64,000 bases of DNA from positions 28,905-92,904 of the forward strand of contig JAKSNC010000002.1 of the NCBI GenBank assembly GCA_024400195.1, written 5' to 3'. Shown here piece after piece: positions 8,314 to 15,175 of this stretch. The stretch is from Bacteroidales bacterium. GTDB taxonomy: Bacteria > Bacteroidota > Bacteroidia > Bacteroidales > F082. Positions within the stretch are counted from its first letter, which is position 1. Every line of letters begins with the position of its first letter. Below the pieces are notes generated by a model. The model was not told where the DNA came from, made no database searches, and saw only the letters and a program-made list of their open reading frames with translations. The translations under genes and the position numbers were made by a program.

Positions 8314-9138
8314 TTATTCAATCATCACCTCCCAGAAACCTCCTTTGTCAGGACCTACTCGGTTGAGGTATTTGCCTCGCATGGCTGTGATGTTGGCGCT
8401 GATGGATTTTACGCTAATTCTTACAGCCTCGGCCATTTCTTGTTTTGTGATATATGGATTGGCTAGCACCAAACGGAGAATCTGCAATTTGTTTTCTGTC
8501 AACTTTTCGCCAAGATTGTTTGCTTTTTCTGTCACCTTTTCTATCACCCTAACGTGATTTTCTATCACCTTTTCCTCGTTTTCTATCACCTTTTCTTCGT
8601 TTTCTATCACCTTTTCTTCGTTTTCCATGACTTCAGACACCTTTTCAGACACCTTTTCTATCAACTTTTCGTTGTTTTCTGTCAACCCAACCTCATTCTT
8701 GCGAACAGTAACCTTTAATATGAAAGCGTCAAGATGAACCTTTGGCTCGGGAGTATGGTTGACATTGAGTTCACGATAGATACGATCCATACCCTCACCA
8801 AACTCCTTGACATACTTGTATGCCTTGAGGTATTGGGCTATCTTGGGATTACGAGAGAAATGGGTATGACGGATATTGTCGGGACGCACAAGCCCAGGGA
8901 GATCACCCGGTGTCTCAAAGACAATACGGTCATCGAACATCATGAGTCGTTTCTCGTTTCCATCAACACCTTCTATTCGGCGAGTTTTGTCGGACACACC
9001 GATAGCAATCGTGCCTCCATCAGCATTTGCCATTGCCACTATAGGGACGGCCAACGCCTTTGGCTCTATCTGCACACTTTTACAGTCGAATGTTTGTCCT
9101 TCCTTTCGTGTTATTATGTCTTCTATCGTTAGCGCCAT
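8314..9138 (-). CDS. Internally deleted AlbA_2 regulator with winged-helix C-terminus
   Basis: 274 residues. The N-terminus is the start of an AlbA_2 domain (EGQTFDCKS near 13, then MANADGGTIAIGV near 36). At about residue 66 it jumps directly into the late part of the HATPase_c_4 region (FDDRIVFETPGDLPG, then KEFGEGMDRI). The middle of the family, including the ATPase N-box present in the homologue at the left edge, is missing, so ATP binding is unlikely. A charged linker contains repeated EEKVIEN heptads encoded by 21-bp repeats, and the last ~65 residues form a winged-helix-like domain. It lies 15 bp upstream of the DUF1848 gene and may be a surviving DNA-binding regulator of the operon, or decaying. 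Confidence 0.75.
   Translation of the reverse strand: MALTIEDIITRKEGQTFDCKSVQIEPKALAVPIVAMANADGGTIAIGVSDKTRRIEGVDGNEKRLMMFDDRIVFETPGDLPGLVRPDNIRHTHFSRNPKIAQYLKAYKYVKEFGEGMDRIYRELNVNHTPEPKVHLDAFILKVTVRKNEVGLTENNEKLIEKVSEKVSEVMENEEKVIENEEKVIENEEKVIENHVRVIEKVTEKANNLGEKLTENKLQILRLVLANPYITKQEMAEAVRISVKSISANITAMRGKYLNRVGPDKGGFWEVMIE
8558..8620. repeat. Three tandem 21-bp repeats inside the AlbA_2-like gene
   Basis: Three head-to-tail 21-bp units (8558-8578, 8579-8599, 8600-8620), identical but for one C/T difference, followed by a decayed fourth. On the coding strand they give the heptad EEKVIEN, a charged, probably helical linker. Because the unit is a multiple of three, copy-number change would keep the frame. 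Confidence 0.9.
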
Positions 9139-9175
9139 ATTGCTGTTTTACTTGTTTCTTTATCTCAAAAAACAT

Positions 9176-9610
9176 TCAACCCTCCCGCCACTCGGCGTAG
9201 CTGTCTCTTGTCTCCTGCAACCTGACACTGTATAAATCAACGTTTTGCGGCAACTTTACTTTTATTCTTTCAGCGAAATCCGTCAGCATGTTCTCCGTCG
9301 TCGGCTGATAAGCAACGCTAACGATTTTGTTGAAATTCTGCTTCGCACTCTCAACGAAATCATCCGGCATATTCGTCCCGATGATGAAGGAATGGTCGAG
9401 ACGCTCTACGACTTCCTCATTAACAATCTGCTTAAGGTCATGAAAATCAATCACCATCCCGTTTTTAGGATTCCCCGGTTCATCAACGGGTTCACCCTTC
9501 ACTGTGACCTGAAGTTCATACGAATGACCGTGGATGTTACGGCATTTGCCATCGTAACCGACCAAAGCGTGCGCGGCCTCGAAATGAAATATTTTTGTAA
9601 TGTAAATCAC
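9176..9610 (-). CDS. queD: 6-carboxytetrahydropterin synthase (QueD / PTPS family)
   Basis: 144 residues. QueD converts 7,8-dihydroneopterin triphosphate to 6-carboxytetrahydropterin, the second step of queuosine/7-deazaguanine synthesis. The zinc ligands are H14 (FEAAH), H27 and H29 (IHGH), with the catalytic cysteine C23 just before; LDHSF and QPTTEN complete the active site. The start is GTG at 9610, whose first base is the last base of the upstream nuclease's TAG stop, a one-base overlap; no later Met would keep the zinc site. The tRNA-exchange enzyme Tgt is encoded at 30-31 kb, so tRNA queuosine is the likely fate of the product. Confidence 0.93.
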   Translation of the reverse strand: MIYITKIFHFEAAHALVGYDGKCRNIHGHSYELQVTVKGEPVDEPGNPKNGMVIDFHDLKQIVNEEVVERLDHSFIIGTNMPDDFVESAKQNFNKIVSVAYQPTTENMLTDFAERIKVKLPQNVDLYSVRLQETRDSYAEWREG

Positions 9611-10656
9611 TATTTTACAACAATTTGTCTCGTTACAACCGAACCATCGACTTTGATGACGCTGACGAGGTAAAGACCGTTTTTAAGGTTCTCGACATTG
9701 ATGGAAGTCATCGTATCGCATTGGGCGACCTGCACCGCCGTGACGAGCGCTCCATTCAGCCCGTAAACCTTAATCATCTGAATGTCAGCACCTTCTACAT
9801 TAAAATAAGAAGCAGCAGGATTCGGATATACGTTGATTTCGCTGCTTACAATTTCATCTTCAAGTCCCCACGACGGATTCCATATCATCTCGGCGAATTC
9901 GGGGTTGTCGATGAATGGGTTTCTGTTATGTTGAATGTCATAAACGGCTTCGTTGCGGTCAATTTCCTTCTGGCTGACGGGGTCGCTGCGGTGCCATTCC
10001 AAGAGCATGTTCAGAGCCCATTGCTTGATTGTGCATTTGTTAGTCATATCGCTTGAGTCCCAACCCGAATCTTCGCCGTAATATCTCACGGTCATATAGA
10101 ACATACTGCGTGCTATATCACCTTTATATTCGTCGATCGGCTCGAAAACCGTCCCGTTGAATCCCGGATACTTGCATTTTCCGAGTTTGGAGCCGTTTGT
10201 TGACGACCATTCGACATTACCGACTTCACCGAAAGCGTAGTTGCTGCGTTTCCCGTTAACGTAGCCGTCAGTCGGGACGATATGGAAGAAGTCGCTCTTC
10301 ATCGGAGCTTTCTCGTTAAACCAACTCTGCGGCCAAAGATGTTCACGGTTGTAGCAATCGCCTTCTCCGCTGTAGTTTCCGCAGTTATCATTGAAATTAT
10401 ATTGATAATAAGGTGTTCCACCAGGAATATCGGAATACATATCCCACACTTTTCCATTGGGTTTGGCATCCGTCTGAGGAAAATGTTGCAGCATCTGATT
10501 ATACGATACCGAAGTATGCCCTTTTATGATACCGTGAAGGGCTGCACGTAAAACTTGTCCCGTTTTTCCCTGGGCTGCGTCATAATAACCCTGAGGTTGA
10601 GCCGATGCGATTACTGCGATAAGGAAAAGGGCGATTGTGATAAAAGATTTTTTCAT
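9610..10656 (-). CDS. Secreted endonuclease I family nuclease with T9SS sorting domain
   Basis: 348 residues with a signal peptide (MKKSFITIALFLIAVIASAQ). The body matches the EndA/NucM/endonuclease I family: the catalytic motif CYNREHLWPQSWF near 100-115, followed by HIVPTDGYVNGKRSN and GEVG. These are Mg2+-dependent periplasmic or extracellular nucleases that degrade DNA and sometimes RNA. The C-terminal ~75 residues are a type A T9SS sorting domain (VYPNPAASYF, then NGLYLVSV, ending VVK), so the enzyme is probably exported through the outer membrane to scavenge extracellular DNA. Its stop overlaps the GTG of queD, an unusual pairing in function. Confidence 0.92.
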   Translation of the reverse strand: MKKSFITIALFLIAVIASAQPQGYYDAAQGKTGQVLRAALHGIIKGHTSVSYNQMLQHFPQTDAKPNGKVWDMYSDIPGGTPYYQYNFNDNCGNYSGEGDCYNREHLWPQSWFNEKAPMKSDFFHIVPTDGYVNGKRSNYAFGEVGNVEWSSTNGSKLGKCKYPGFNGTVFEPIDEYKGDIARSMFYMTVRYYGEDSGWDSSDMTNKCTIKQWALNMLLEWHRSDPVSQKEIDRNEAVYDIQHNRNPFIDNPEFAEMIWNPSWGLEDEIVSSEINVYPNPAASYFNVEGADIQMIKVYGLNGALVTAVQVAQCDTMTSINVENLKNGLYLVSVIKVDGSVVTRQIVVK

Positions 10657-10694
10657 TTTGATTTTGGTTTTAATGGTTAAACAATTTATAATTA

Positions 10695-11228
10695 TTAAAT
10701 AATGTAAATAATTCCTGAAATCAATATTATTAAGGCTGAAACGAGATTGATGAAACTGTTCAGCAGCAGTTTTGTCTGGGAGAATCTGACGAATGTGAAA
10801 ATCAAAGCCCAGACGAAGGCCGCGAGACCGATGTATAGGAAGGCTGGTCTTTCCGACAGTGGCCAGAACTCGTGGAAAAGTCCTGCGAGAAAGGCGTTTA
10901 TGCCGGAGACGAGTCCGAGCAGAAACATGTCGCGTGTTTTTTGCGGGACGATTATCTTCCTACCGTTTTTGATGCTCAGTGTGTCGAGAATCATTCTGAA
11001 GGCTATTGCGGCGCAGAGGCAGATGACGACGGCTTTATCAAAGTCGCGGAGGATATAGATGAACGAGGAGCCGAGAAGTGTTCCACATTCATAGAGAAGG
11101 GCGATACACGAAGCAACGACAAAAGAGAACAGCATATTTTTTGTCCAATGCTGTTCTTTTTCGACATTAATGCCGGCGGCTGCTGAAGCCGCCGGCATAG
11201 TCAGTGCTATAATAAACAGTGTATTCAA
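10695..11228 (-). CDS. Six-TM membrane protein resembling a divergent MntP
   Basis: 177 residues with about six hydrophobic segments. The layout recalls the manganese exporter MntP: AFRMILDTL closes the first half and LGLVSGINAFLAGL opens the second, in the place of the MntP motif TSIDAxAVG, but with Asn where MntP has Asp. The N-terminal segment TMPAASAAAG likewise lacks the Asp. If related, it may have lost or changed metal specificity. The start is TTG at 11228, directly after the tryptophanase stop; an ATG ten codons later is an alternative. It is the downstream partner of tryptophanase in one transcript. Confidence 0.6.
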   Translation of the reverse strand: MNTLFIIALTMPAASAAAGINVEKEQHWTKNMLFSFVVASCIALLYECGTLLGSSFIYILRDFDKAVVICLCAAIAFRMILDTLSIKNGRKIIVPQKTRDMFLLGLVSGINAFLAGLFHEFWPLSERPAFLYIGLAAFVWALIFTFVRFSQTKLLLNSFINLVSALIILISGIIYII

Positions 11229-12605
11229 TTACTTAAGTCTTCTGAACTGGCATGTAAAGTGACGCATCAGTTCTGCTTCCCATGTTATCTCCAATCCGCG
11301 TGTGATGGTGTCGCGGCGGTCATAGACGTTTTTCAAAGCTGCTGCGATGACATCCATGTGGTTGTTGGTATAGACGCGGCGTGGTATGCAGAGACGCACG
11401 AAGTCAAGGCCGCCGAAACGGTTCTCACGTGTGACGGGGTCGCGGTCGGCGAGAACATAACCAATTTCACATGCGCGGATTCCGGCTTCGAGATAAAGTT
11501 CGCAGGTCAGTGTCTGGGCCGGGAACTCTTCTTTTGGTATCTTCGTCAAGACTTTGTCGGCATCAACAAAGATGGCGTGACCGCCGGCAGGACGCTGGTA
11601 AGGAATGCCGTATTCGTCAAGTTTACCGGCAAGATAAGCCACTTGTTTGACGCGCGTTTCAATCATATCGAATTCGAGATTTTCGCGGAGACCGACGGCG
11701 AGGGCGTCCATATCGCGACCGTTCATACCTCCGTAGGTGAGGAATCCTTCAAAAGGAATACAGAATCTCTTCGCTCCCTCGTACCATTCTTCTTTGCGTG
11801 TGGCAATGAAACCGCCCATATTGACGAGACCGTCTTTCTTAGCCGACATCGTCATACTATCGGCGTAGCTGAACATCTCCTTTGCAATCTCGGCGATGGT
11901 CTTGTTCTCGTAACCTTTTTCACGTGTCTTAATAAAGTAGGCATTCTCAATGAAACGGGCTGAGTCCATATTGACCGGCACGCCGTATTTGTGGCAAAGT
12001 TCGCATGTTTCACGGATGTTTTTCATGCTCACAGGCTGACCACCGACGGTGTTGTTGGTGACGGTGAGTACCATAAAAGGAACGTTGCCCTTGTTCTCCT
12101 TCAGGACTTTCTCAAGTTTCTCAAGGCCGACGTTGCCTTTGAACGGGACTTCAAGCTGAGTGTCGTGAGCCTCATCGCAAGTCACGTCGATAGCGAAAGC
12201 CTTACGGCTCTCAATATGACCCTTCGTTGTGTCGAAGTGAGCGTTTCCAGGTATTATCATTCCCGGCTTCACGAGGTATGAAAACAAAACGTTTTCGGCA
12301 GCACGTCCCTGATGTGTCGGTATGACGTATTCAAAACCTGTGATGTCGGTGATAGTCTTCTTCATGTTGAAGAAACTGCGTGCGCCGGCGTAACTTTCGT
12401 CTCCGAGCATCATCGCACTCCACTGACGGTCACTCATCGCACCCGTTCCCGAATCGGTGCAAAGGTCAATATAGACCTGGTCGCTTTTAAGCATAAAAAT
12501 GTTGTTGTGGGCTTCTTCGAGCCATTTCTCACGCTCTTCACGAGTGGATTTCTTGATGGGTTCGACCATCTTGATTTTCCAAGCTTCTGCAAATGGTAAC
12601 TCCAT
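11229..12605 (-). CDS. tnaA: Tryptophanase (beta-eliminating lyase)
   Basis: 458 residues of the PLP-dependent tryptophanase/tyrosine phenol-lyase family. It breaks L-tryptophan into indole, pyruvate and ammonia. Visible motifs: YIDLCTDSGTGAMSD near 45, PTHQGRAAENVLF near 97, NTVGGQPVSM near 188, NMDSARFIENAYF near 215, the PLP-lysine motif SAKKDGLVNMGG near 256, and IPRRVYTNNHMD near 413. The DSARF motif and overall similarity to Bacteroides enzymes favour tryptophanase over tyrosine phenol-lyase, which cannot be excluded by eye. No TnaC-like leader was identified. The following membrane-protein gene abuts it. The product indole and ammonia fit an amino-acid-fermenting gut or oral anaerobe. 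Confidence 0.9.
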   Translation of the reverse strand: MELPFAEAWKIKMVEPIKKSTREEREKWLEEAHNNIFMLKSDQVYIDLCTDSGTGAMSDRQWSAMMLGDESYAGARSFFNMKKTITDITGFEYVIPTHQGRAAENVLFSYLVKPGMIIPGNAHFDTTKGHIESRKAFAIDVTCDEAHDTQLEVPFKGNVGLEKLEKVLKENKGNVPFMVLTVTNNTVGGQPVSMKNIRETCELCHKYGVPVNMDSARFIENAYFIKTREKGYENKTIAEIAKEMFSYADSMTMSAKKDGLVNMGGFIATRKEEWYEGAKRFCIPFEGFLTYGGMNGRDMDALAVGLRENLEFDMIETRVKQVAYLAGKLDEYGIPYQRPAGGHAIFVDADKVLTKIPKEEFPAQTLTCELYLEAGIRACEIGYVLADRDPVTRENRFGGLDFVRLCIPRRVYTNNHMDVIAAALKNVYDRRDTITRGLEITWEAELMRHFTCQFRRLK

Positions 12606-12638
12606 AATGTTATTTTTTTATTTATTGTTAAAATTTAT

Positions 12639-13073
12639 TTAGTCATCGATATATCTGAATTTTCCACTTTTACTGAAGACATATTCGACACTGCCAACGC
12701 TGACTTCTATTTTGCCGTCATCTTTTTCAATCCTCGACACACGTCCTGAAACTTTGGACGTTATATAGGCGACGAGGTTCTCAGGAAGATAGTCGGCAAA
12801 TGTCAGGTCTATATTTCCTTCTATCTCCTTCCATTCGCCTTCGTGATTGAACTCAACCTTTGTGAGATCGTTTAGACGCACGGTATATTCGAAACGCCCG
12901 TCATCCATCTCCCTTGTGACAGACTTGACTTCCGAATTATAGAAGTACTTGGTTATAAATTGTTGTGCCTGCTGCGGCAGTTCCGAAAACGTAATCGGCG
13001 TGCCGTCATCATTGGAAGCGGCAAGATGCAGAGTGCATAAAAGCACCATCAATGCAAAGAAAATTTTTCTCAT
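12639..13073 (-). CDS. Exported PepSY-like protein
   Basis: 144 residues with an N-terminal signal peptide (MRKIFFALMVLLCTLHLAAS). The mature part has the pattern of the Bacteroidetes PepSY-like family (PF11396, beta-lactamase-inhibitor-like fold): LPQQAQQFITKYF, then YTVRLNDLTKVEFNHEGEW, repeated as a second half with LPENLVAYI and YVFSKSGKFRYID. These are small periplasmic proteins of unknown function. It has its own TAnnTTTG promoter box and sits just upstream of tryptophanase, with a 33-bp gap, so readthrough into tnaA is possible. Confidence 0.8.
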   Translation of the reverse strand: MRKIFFALMVLLCTLHLAASNDDGTPITFSELPQQAQQFITKYFYNSEVKSVTREMDDGRFEYTVRLNDLTKVEFNHEGEWKEIEGNIDLTFADYLPENLVAYITSKVSGRVSRIEKDDGKIEVSVGSVEYVFSKSGKFRYIDD

Positions 13074-13095
13074 AACTATGTCTTTTTGTCTTTTG

Positions 13096-13103
13096 CAAAG
13101 GTA
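13096..13103 (-). promoter_or_regulatory. Bacteroidetes -7 promoter box
   Basis: TACCTTTG on the minus strand, 22 bp before the PepSY-like gene; it fits the TAnnTTTG consensus of the primary sigma factor in this phylum. Confidence 0.6.
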
Positions 13104-13173
13104 AGAAAAAAACTCGGATTTCTCCGTTCGGATTCGACATTTTTAGGTTGTTTTTTTGATAAAAACGGTAATG

Positions 13174-13206
13174 CAAAAAAGGCTGACCACGTCTATGGCC
13201 AGCCTC
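13174..13206 (-). terminator. Rho-independent terminator after the DUF3332 gene
   Basis: On the minus strand a stem of about 9 bp (AGGCTGGCC pairing with GGTCAGCCT) is followed at once by a run of T. It lies 24 bp after the stop at 13230. Confidence 0.75.
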
Positions 13207-13229
13207 TGTTTAGCAAACACTTTTGATTT

Positions 13230-13730
13230 TTAGAAGCAGTATTGTGCTCTAAGGTTTTCTATACCGACTTGTGAAAGTTCGACGACCGAACCATCGTTGA
13301 GTTGGACATGCTGTTCATCAACAAATTCGAACATCTTGACTTGGTTGCCGTTCTCGTTGTAATACCAGCTGTCACCGTCTTTCACGAAACTGACGGTCTG
13401 GCCGTCGTTGGTGATAGTATAGCCGTTCCCATTCTGTTCGACGACATACTGGCCGTTGTCTGTGTTGATTACTCCGCTGTTGTCGGCAACAGGATTGCTT
13501 CCGCTCCAGAACTCAATGCTGTTGATAACGAGGACGTCAGCAAGATAAGCAACTTCATAAATAGGGATGATGTTAAAAGCGAAAAACACGACCTCATTAA
13601 CGAACTTACTGCTAAGGTTGTTGTTCCAGTCTTTAAGTCTGTTGAAAAGTGCGAATGAACCGATGCATGAACTGAGCAGCATCGTACCTGCTAACGAAAG
13701 AGCAGCGAAAAGTTTCATTGATTTCTTCAT
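13230..13730 (-). CDS. DUF3332 family lipoprotein
   Basis: 166 residues. A lipoprotein signal peptide ends in the lipobox LSSC (Cys22). The mature N-terminus (IGSFALFNRLKDWNNNLSSKF, then NEVVFFAFNIIPIYEVAYLADVLVINSIEFW) is the hallmark of DUF3332, a small family of putative membrane-associated lipoproteins, some called transmembrane because of the hydrophobic middle. The C-terminal ~80 residues form a repetitive beta-rich part (NDGQTVSFVKDGDSWYYNENG). Function unknown. It is monocistronic, with its own promoter box and terminator. Confidence 0.85.
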   Translation of the reverse strand: MKKSMKLFAALSLAGTMLLSSCIGSFALFNRLKDWNNNLSSKFVNEVVFFAFNIIPIYEVAYLADVLVINSIEFWSGSNPVADNSGVINTDNGQYVVEQNGNGYTITNDGQTVSFVKDGDSWYYNENGNQVKMFEFVDEQHVQLNDGSVVELSQVGIENLRAQYCF

Positions 13731-13773
13731 TTTGTAAAAATTTTAAAGTTAAACGTTTGAATTTTCTATGCTG

Positions 13774-13781
13774 CAAAGGTA
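13774..13781 (-). promoter_or_regulatory. Bacteroidetes -7 promoter box
   Basis: TACCTTTG on the minus strand, 43 bp before the DUF3332 lipoprotein start. Confidence 0.6.
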
Positions 13782-13870
13782 AATCTATTTTTTAGAAATG
13801 TCAATCAAAAAATTCAAAAAAATTGTCAACACAAAAAGATATTTTTGAAGTTTCACGACGCGATTTTAAC

Positions 13871-13878
13871 TATCTTTG
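13871..13878 (+). promoter_or_regulatory. Bacteroidetes -7 promoter box before folK
   Basis: TATCTTTG, 25 bp before the chosen folK ATG. It lies inside the longer upstream reading frame, which supports the shorter start. Confidence 0.65.
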
Positions 13879-13903
13879 CGACTTGATTTTTGTAAAACAG
13901 TGT

Positions 13904-14401
13904 ATGTCTGATGTCATCCTTTCTATGGGTTCCAATATCGGCAACCGCGAGATGTTAATAGCCGGAGCCGTAAAGCTCATATCGGAGCGTTGCGGCGTTG
14001 TGGCGATGAAGTCGAGCCTTTACGAGACAGAACCGTGGGGGTTTGACTCTAACGGCATGTTTCTGAATCAGATTATTAAGATAAATACCGAACTCGACCC
14101 GACATCGCTTCTTGAAAATATACTGCAAATAGAAATCGAACTCGGCAGAAACCGTACAAAACCCCGCACCGGCTACGAATCCCGCCCGATTGACATCGAC
14201 ATAATATATTTTTCAGACCTCATAATAAACACTCCCGACCTGACCGTTCCACATCCGAGGATGCAGATGCGCCGCTTCGTCCTCGTCCCACTAACAGAAA
14301 TCCTTCCCGACCTTGTTCATCCATTATTCAAAAAAAATTCCTCGGAGCTTTTAAAATCATGTTCTGATACATCAATGATTGAAAAATATCCAAATTCATA
14401 A
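13904..14401 (+). CDS. folK: 2-amino-4-hydroxy-6-hydroxymethyldihydropteridine pyrophosphokinase
   Basis: 165 residues from the chosen ATG (MSDVILSMGSNIGNRE); a frame-open extension upstream to 13823 contains the promoter and is not likely translated. FolK transfers pyrophosphate from ATP to hydroxymethyldihydropterin in folate synthesis. Seen: the N-terminal SMGSNIGNR loop, ETEPWG near 44, and the signature RPIDIDIIYF near 93-102 with the two Mg2+-binding Asp residues, then VPHPRMQMRRFVL. The length matches the family. A deoxynucleoside kinase follows 9 bp downstream. Confidence 0.95.
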   Translation: MSDVILSMGSNIGNREMLIAGAVKLISERCGVVAMKSSLYETEPWGFDSNGMFLNQIIKINTELDPTSLLENILQIEIELGRNRTKPRTGYESRPIDIDIIYFSDLIINTPDLTVPHPRMQMRRFVLVPLTEILPDLVHPLFKKNSSELLKSCSDTSMIEKYPNS

Positions 14402-14410
14402 AGAAATAAG

Positions 14411-15049
14411 ATGCAGTACAACTACATAGCGATAGAAGGCACGATGGGAGCCGGAAAAACGACGCTCTCATCAATGATTTCCAAAGACTTTAACGGGAAA
14501 CTCATACTCGAAGAGTTTGAACCTGACAAGAATCCCTTTCTTGCAAAATTCTATAACGAATCGGGAAAATACGCCTTTCAGATGGAGATGACCTTCCTCG
14601 CGCTGCGTTTTCAACAACTCAAGGACAAGCTTTTAAACTTCGACCTCTTTCACGACTTCATCATCAGCGATTATTATGTGGCAAAATCGCTTATCTTCTC
14701 CAAAGAAACTCTGCAACCCGACGAATACGACCTGTTTTCAAGGTTTTTCAATATCGTCTTCGCCAATATTCCACGTCCGGAACTCCTCGTCTATCTACAT
14801 TTAGACGTTCCGCATCTCCAAGCCAATATTCACAAACGTGGACGCGAATACGAGCAGAATATCAACGATTCGTATCTCGAACATCTTCAACAAGGCTATT
14901 TCGACTTCATCAAACAACAGACTAACATGCGTATCTTAATATTAAATACGAATAATATCGACTTCGTGGCCAACCGTTCCGATTACGAAAAAATCATCGA
15001 TGTCATCAATAAGCCTTACGACATCGGTGTTCACAGAATGATTTTATGA
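14411..15049 (+). CDS. Deoxynucleoside kinase (first copy)
   Basis: 212 residues of the dNK/dGK family: a P-loop EGTMGAGKTT at 9-18, the substrate motif around EEFEPDKNPFL near 35, the DYYV stretch (ISDYYVAKSLIF) near 87 in place of the usual DR(S/T), LVYLHLDVPHL near 130, and the lid motif KRGREYEQ near 146. It phosphorylates deoxynucleosides for salvage. It is cotranscribed with folK. A paralogue of 203 residues lies at 28.3-28.9 kb; the two are clearly related but divergent, so they may differ in purine or pyrimidine preference. An octamer repeat array begins at its stop codon. Confidence 0.9.
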   Translation: MQYNYIAIEGTMGAGKTTLSSMISKDFNGKLILEEFEPDKNPFLAKFYNESGKYAFQMEMTFLALRFQQLKDKLLNFDLFHDFIISDYYVAKSLIFSKETLQPDEYDLFSRFFNIVFANIPRPELLVYLHLDVPHLQANIHKRGREYEQNINDSYLEHLQQGYFDFIKQQTNMRILILNTNNIDFVANRSDYEKIIDVINKPYDIGVHRMIL

Positions 15050-15113
15050 CGACTTGACGATTGGACTTTTGGACTGTTGGACTTTTTGACTATTGGACAA
15101 ATATCTTTTGACC
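15048..15113. repeat. Degenerate octamer (GACnnTTG-like) array
   Basis: Seven or more head-to-tail 8-bp units starting with GAC (gacgactt, gacgattg, gacttttg, gactgttg, gacttttt, gactattg), directly at the stop codon of the kinase gene. The same octamer family occurs at 24.3, 55.05 and 62.1 kb. Confidence 0.75.
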
Positions 15114-15122
15114 CTACATAAA

Positions 15123-15154
15123 GAAAAATGAGGAACGATGTGTTCCTCATTTTC
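15123..15154. terminator. Bidirectional terminator between convergent genes
   Basis: A perfect stem AAATGAGGAAC / GTTCCTCATTT with a 5-base loop, an A run on the left and T run on the right. It can serve both the folK-kinase operon and the convergent aminotransferase gene. Confidence 0.75.
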
Positions 15155-15175
15155 GTAATAAGTTTATAACAAATT

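Noticed and set aside
7234-9610. A 7-deazaguanine DNA-modification (dpd) cluster involving queD
   Set aside because: No DpdA/TGT-like or other dpd gene is adjacent; queD overlaps the exported nuclease gene and tgt is present elsewhere, so tRNA queuosine is the simpler explanation.
13823-13903. The longer folK start
   Set aside because: The extension contains a TATCTTTG promoter box and adds residues not found in FolK; MSDVILSMGSN fits the family start.
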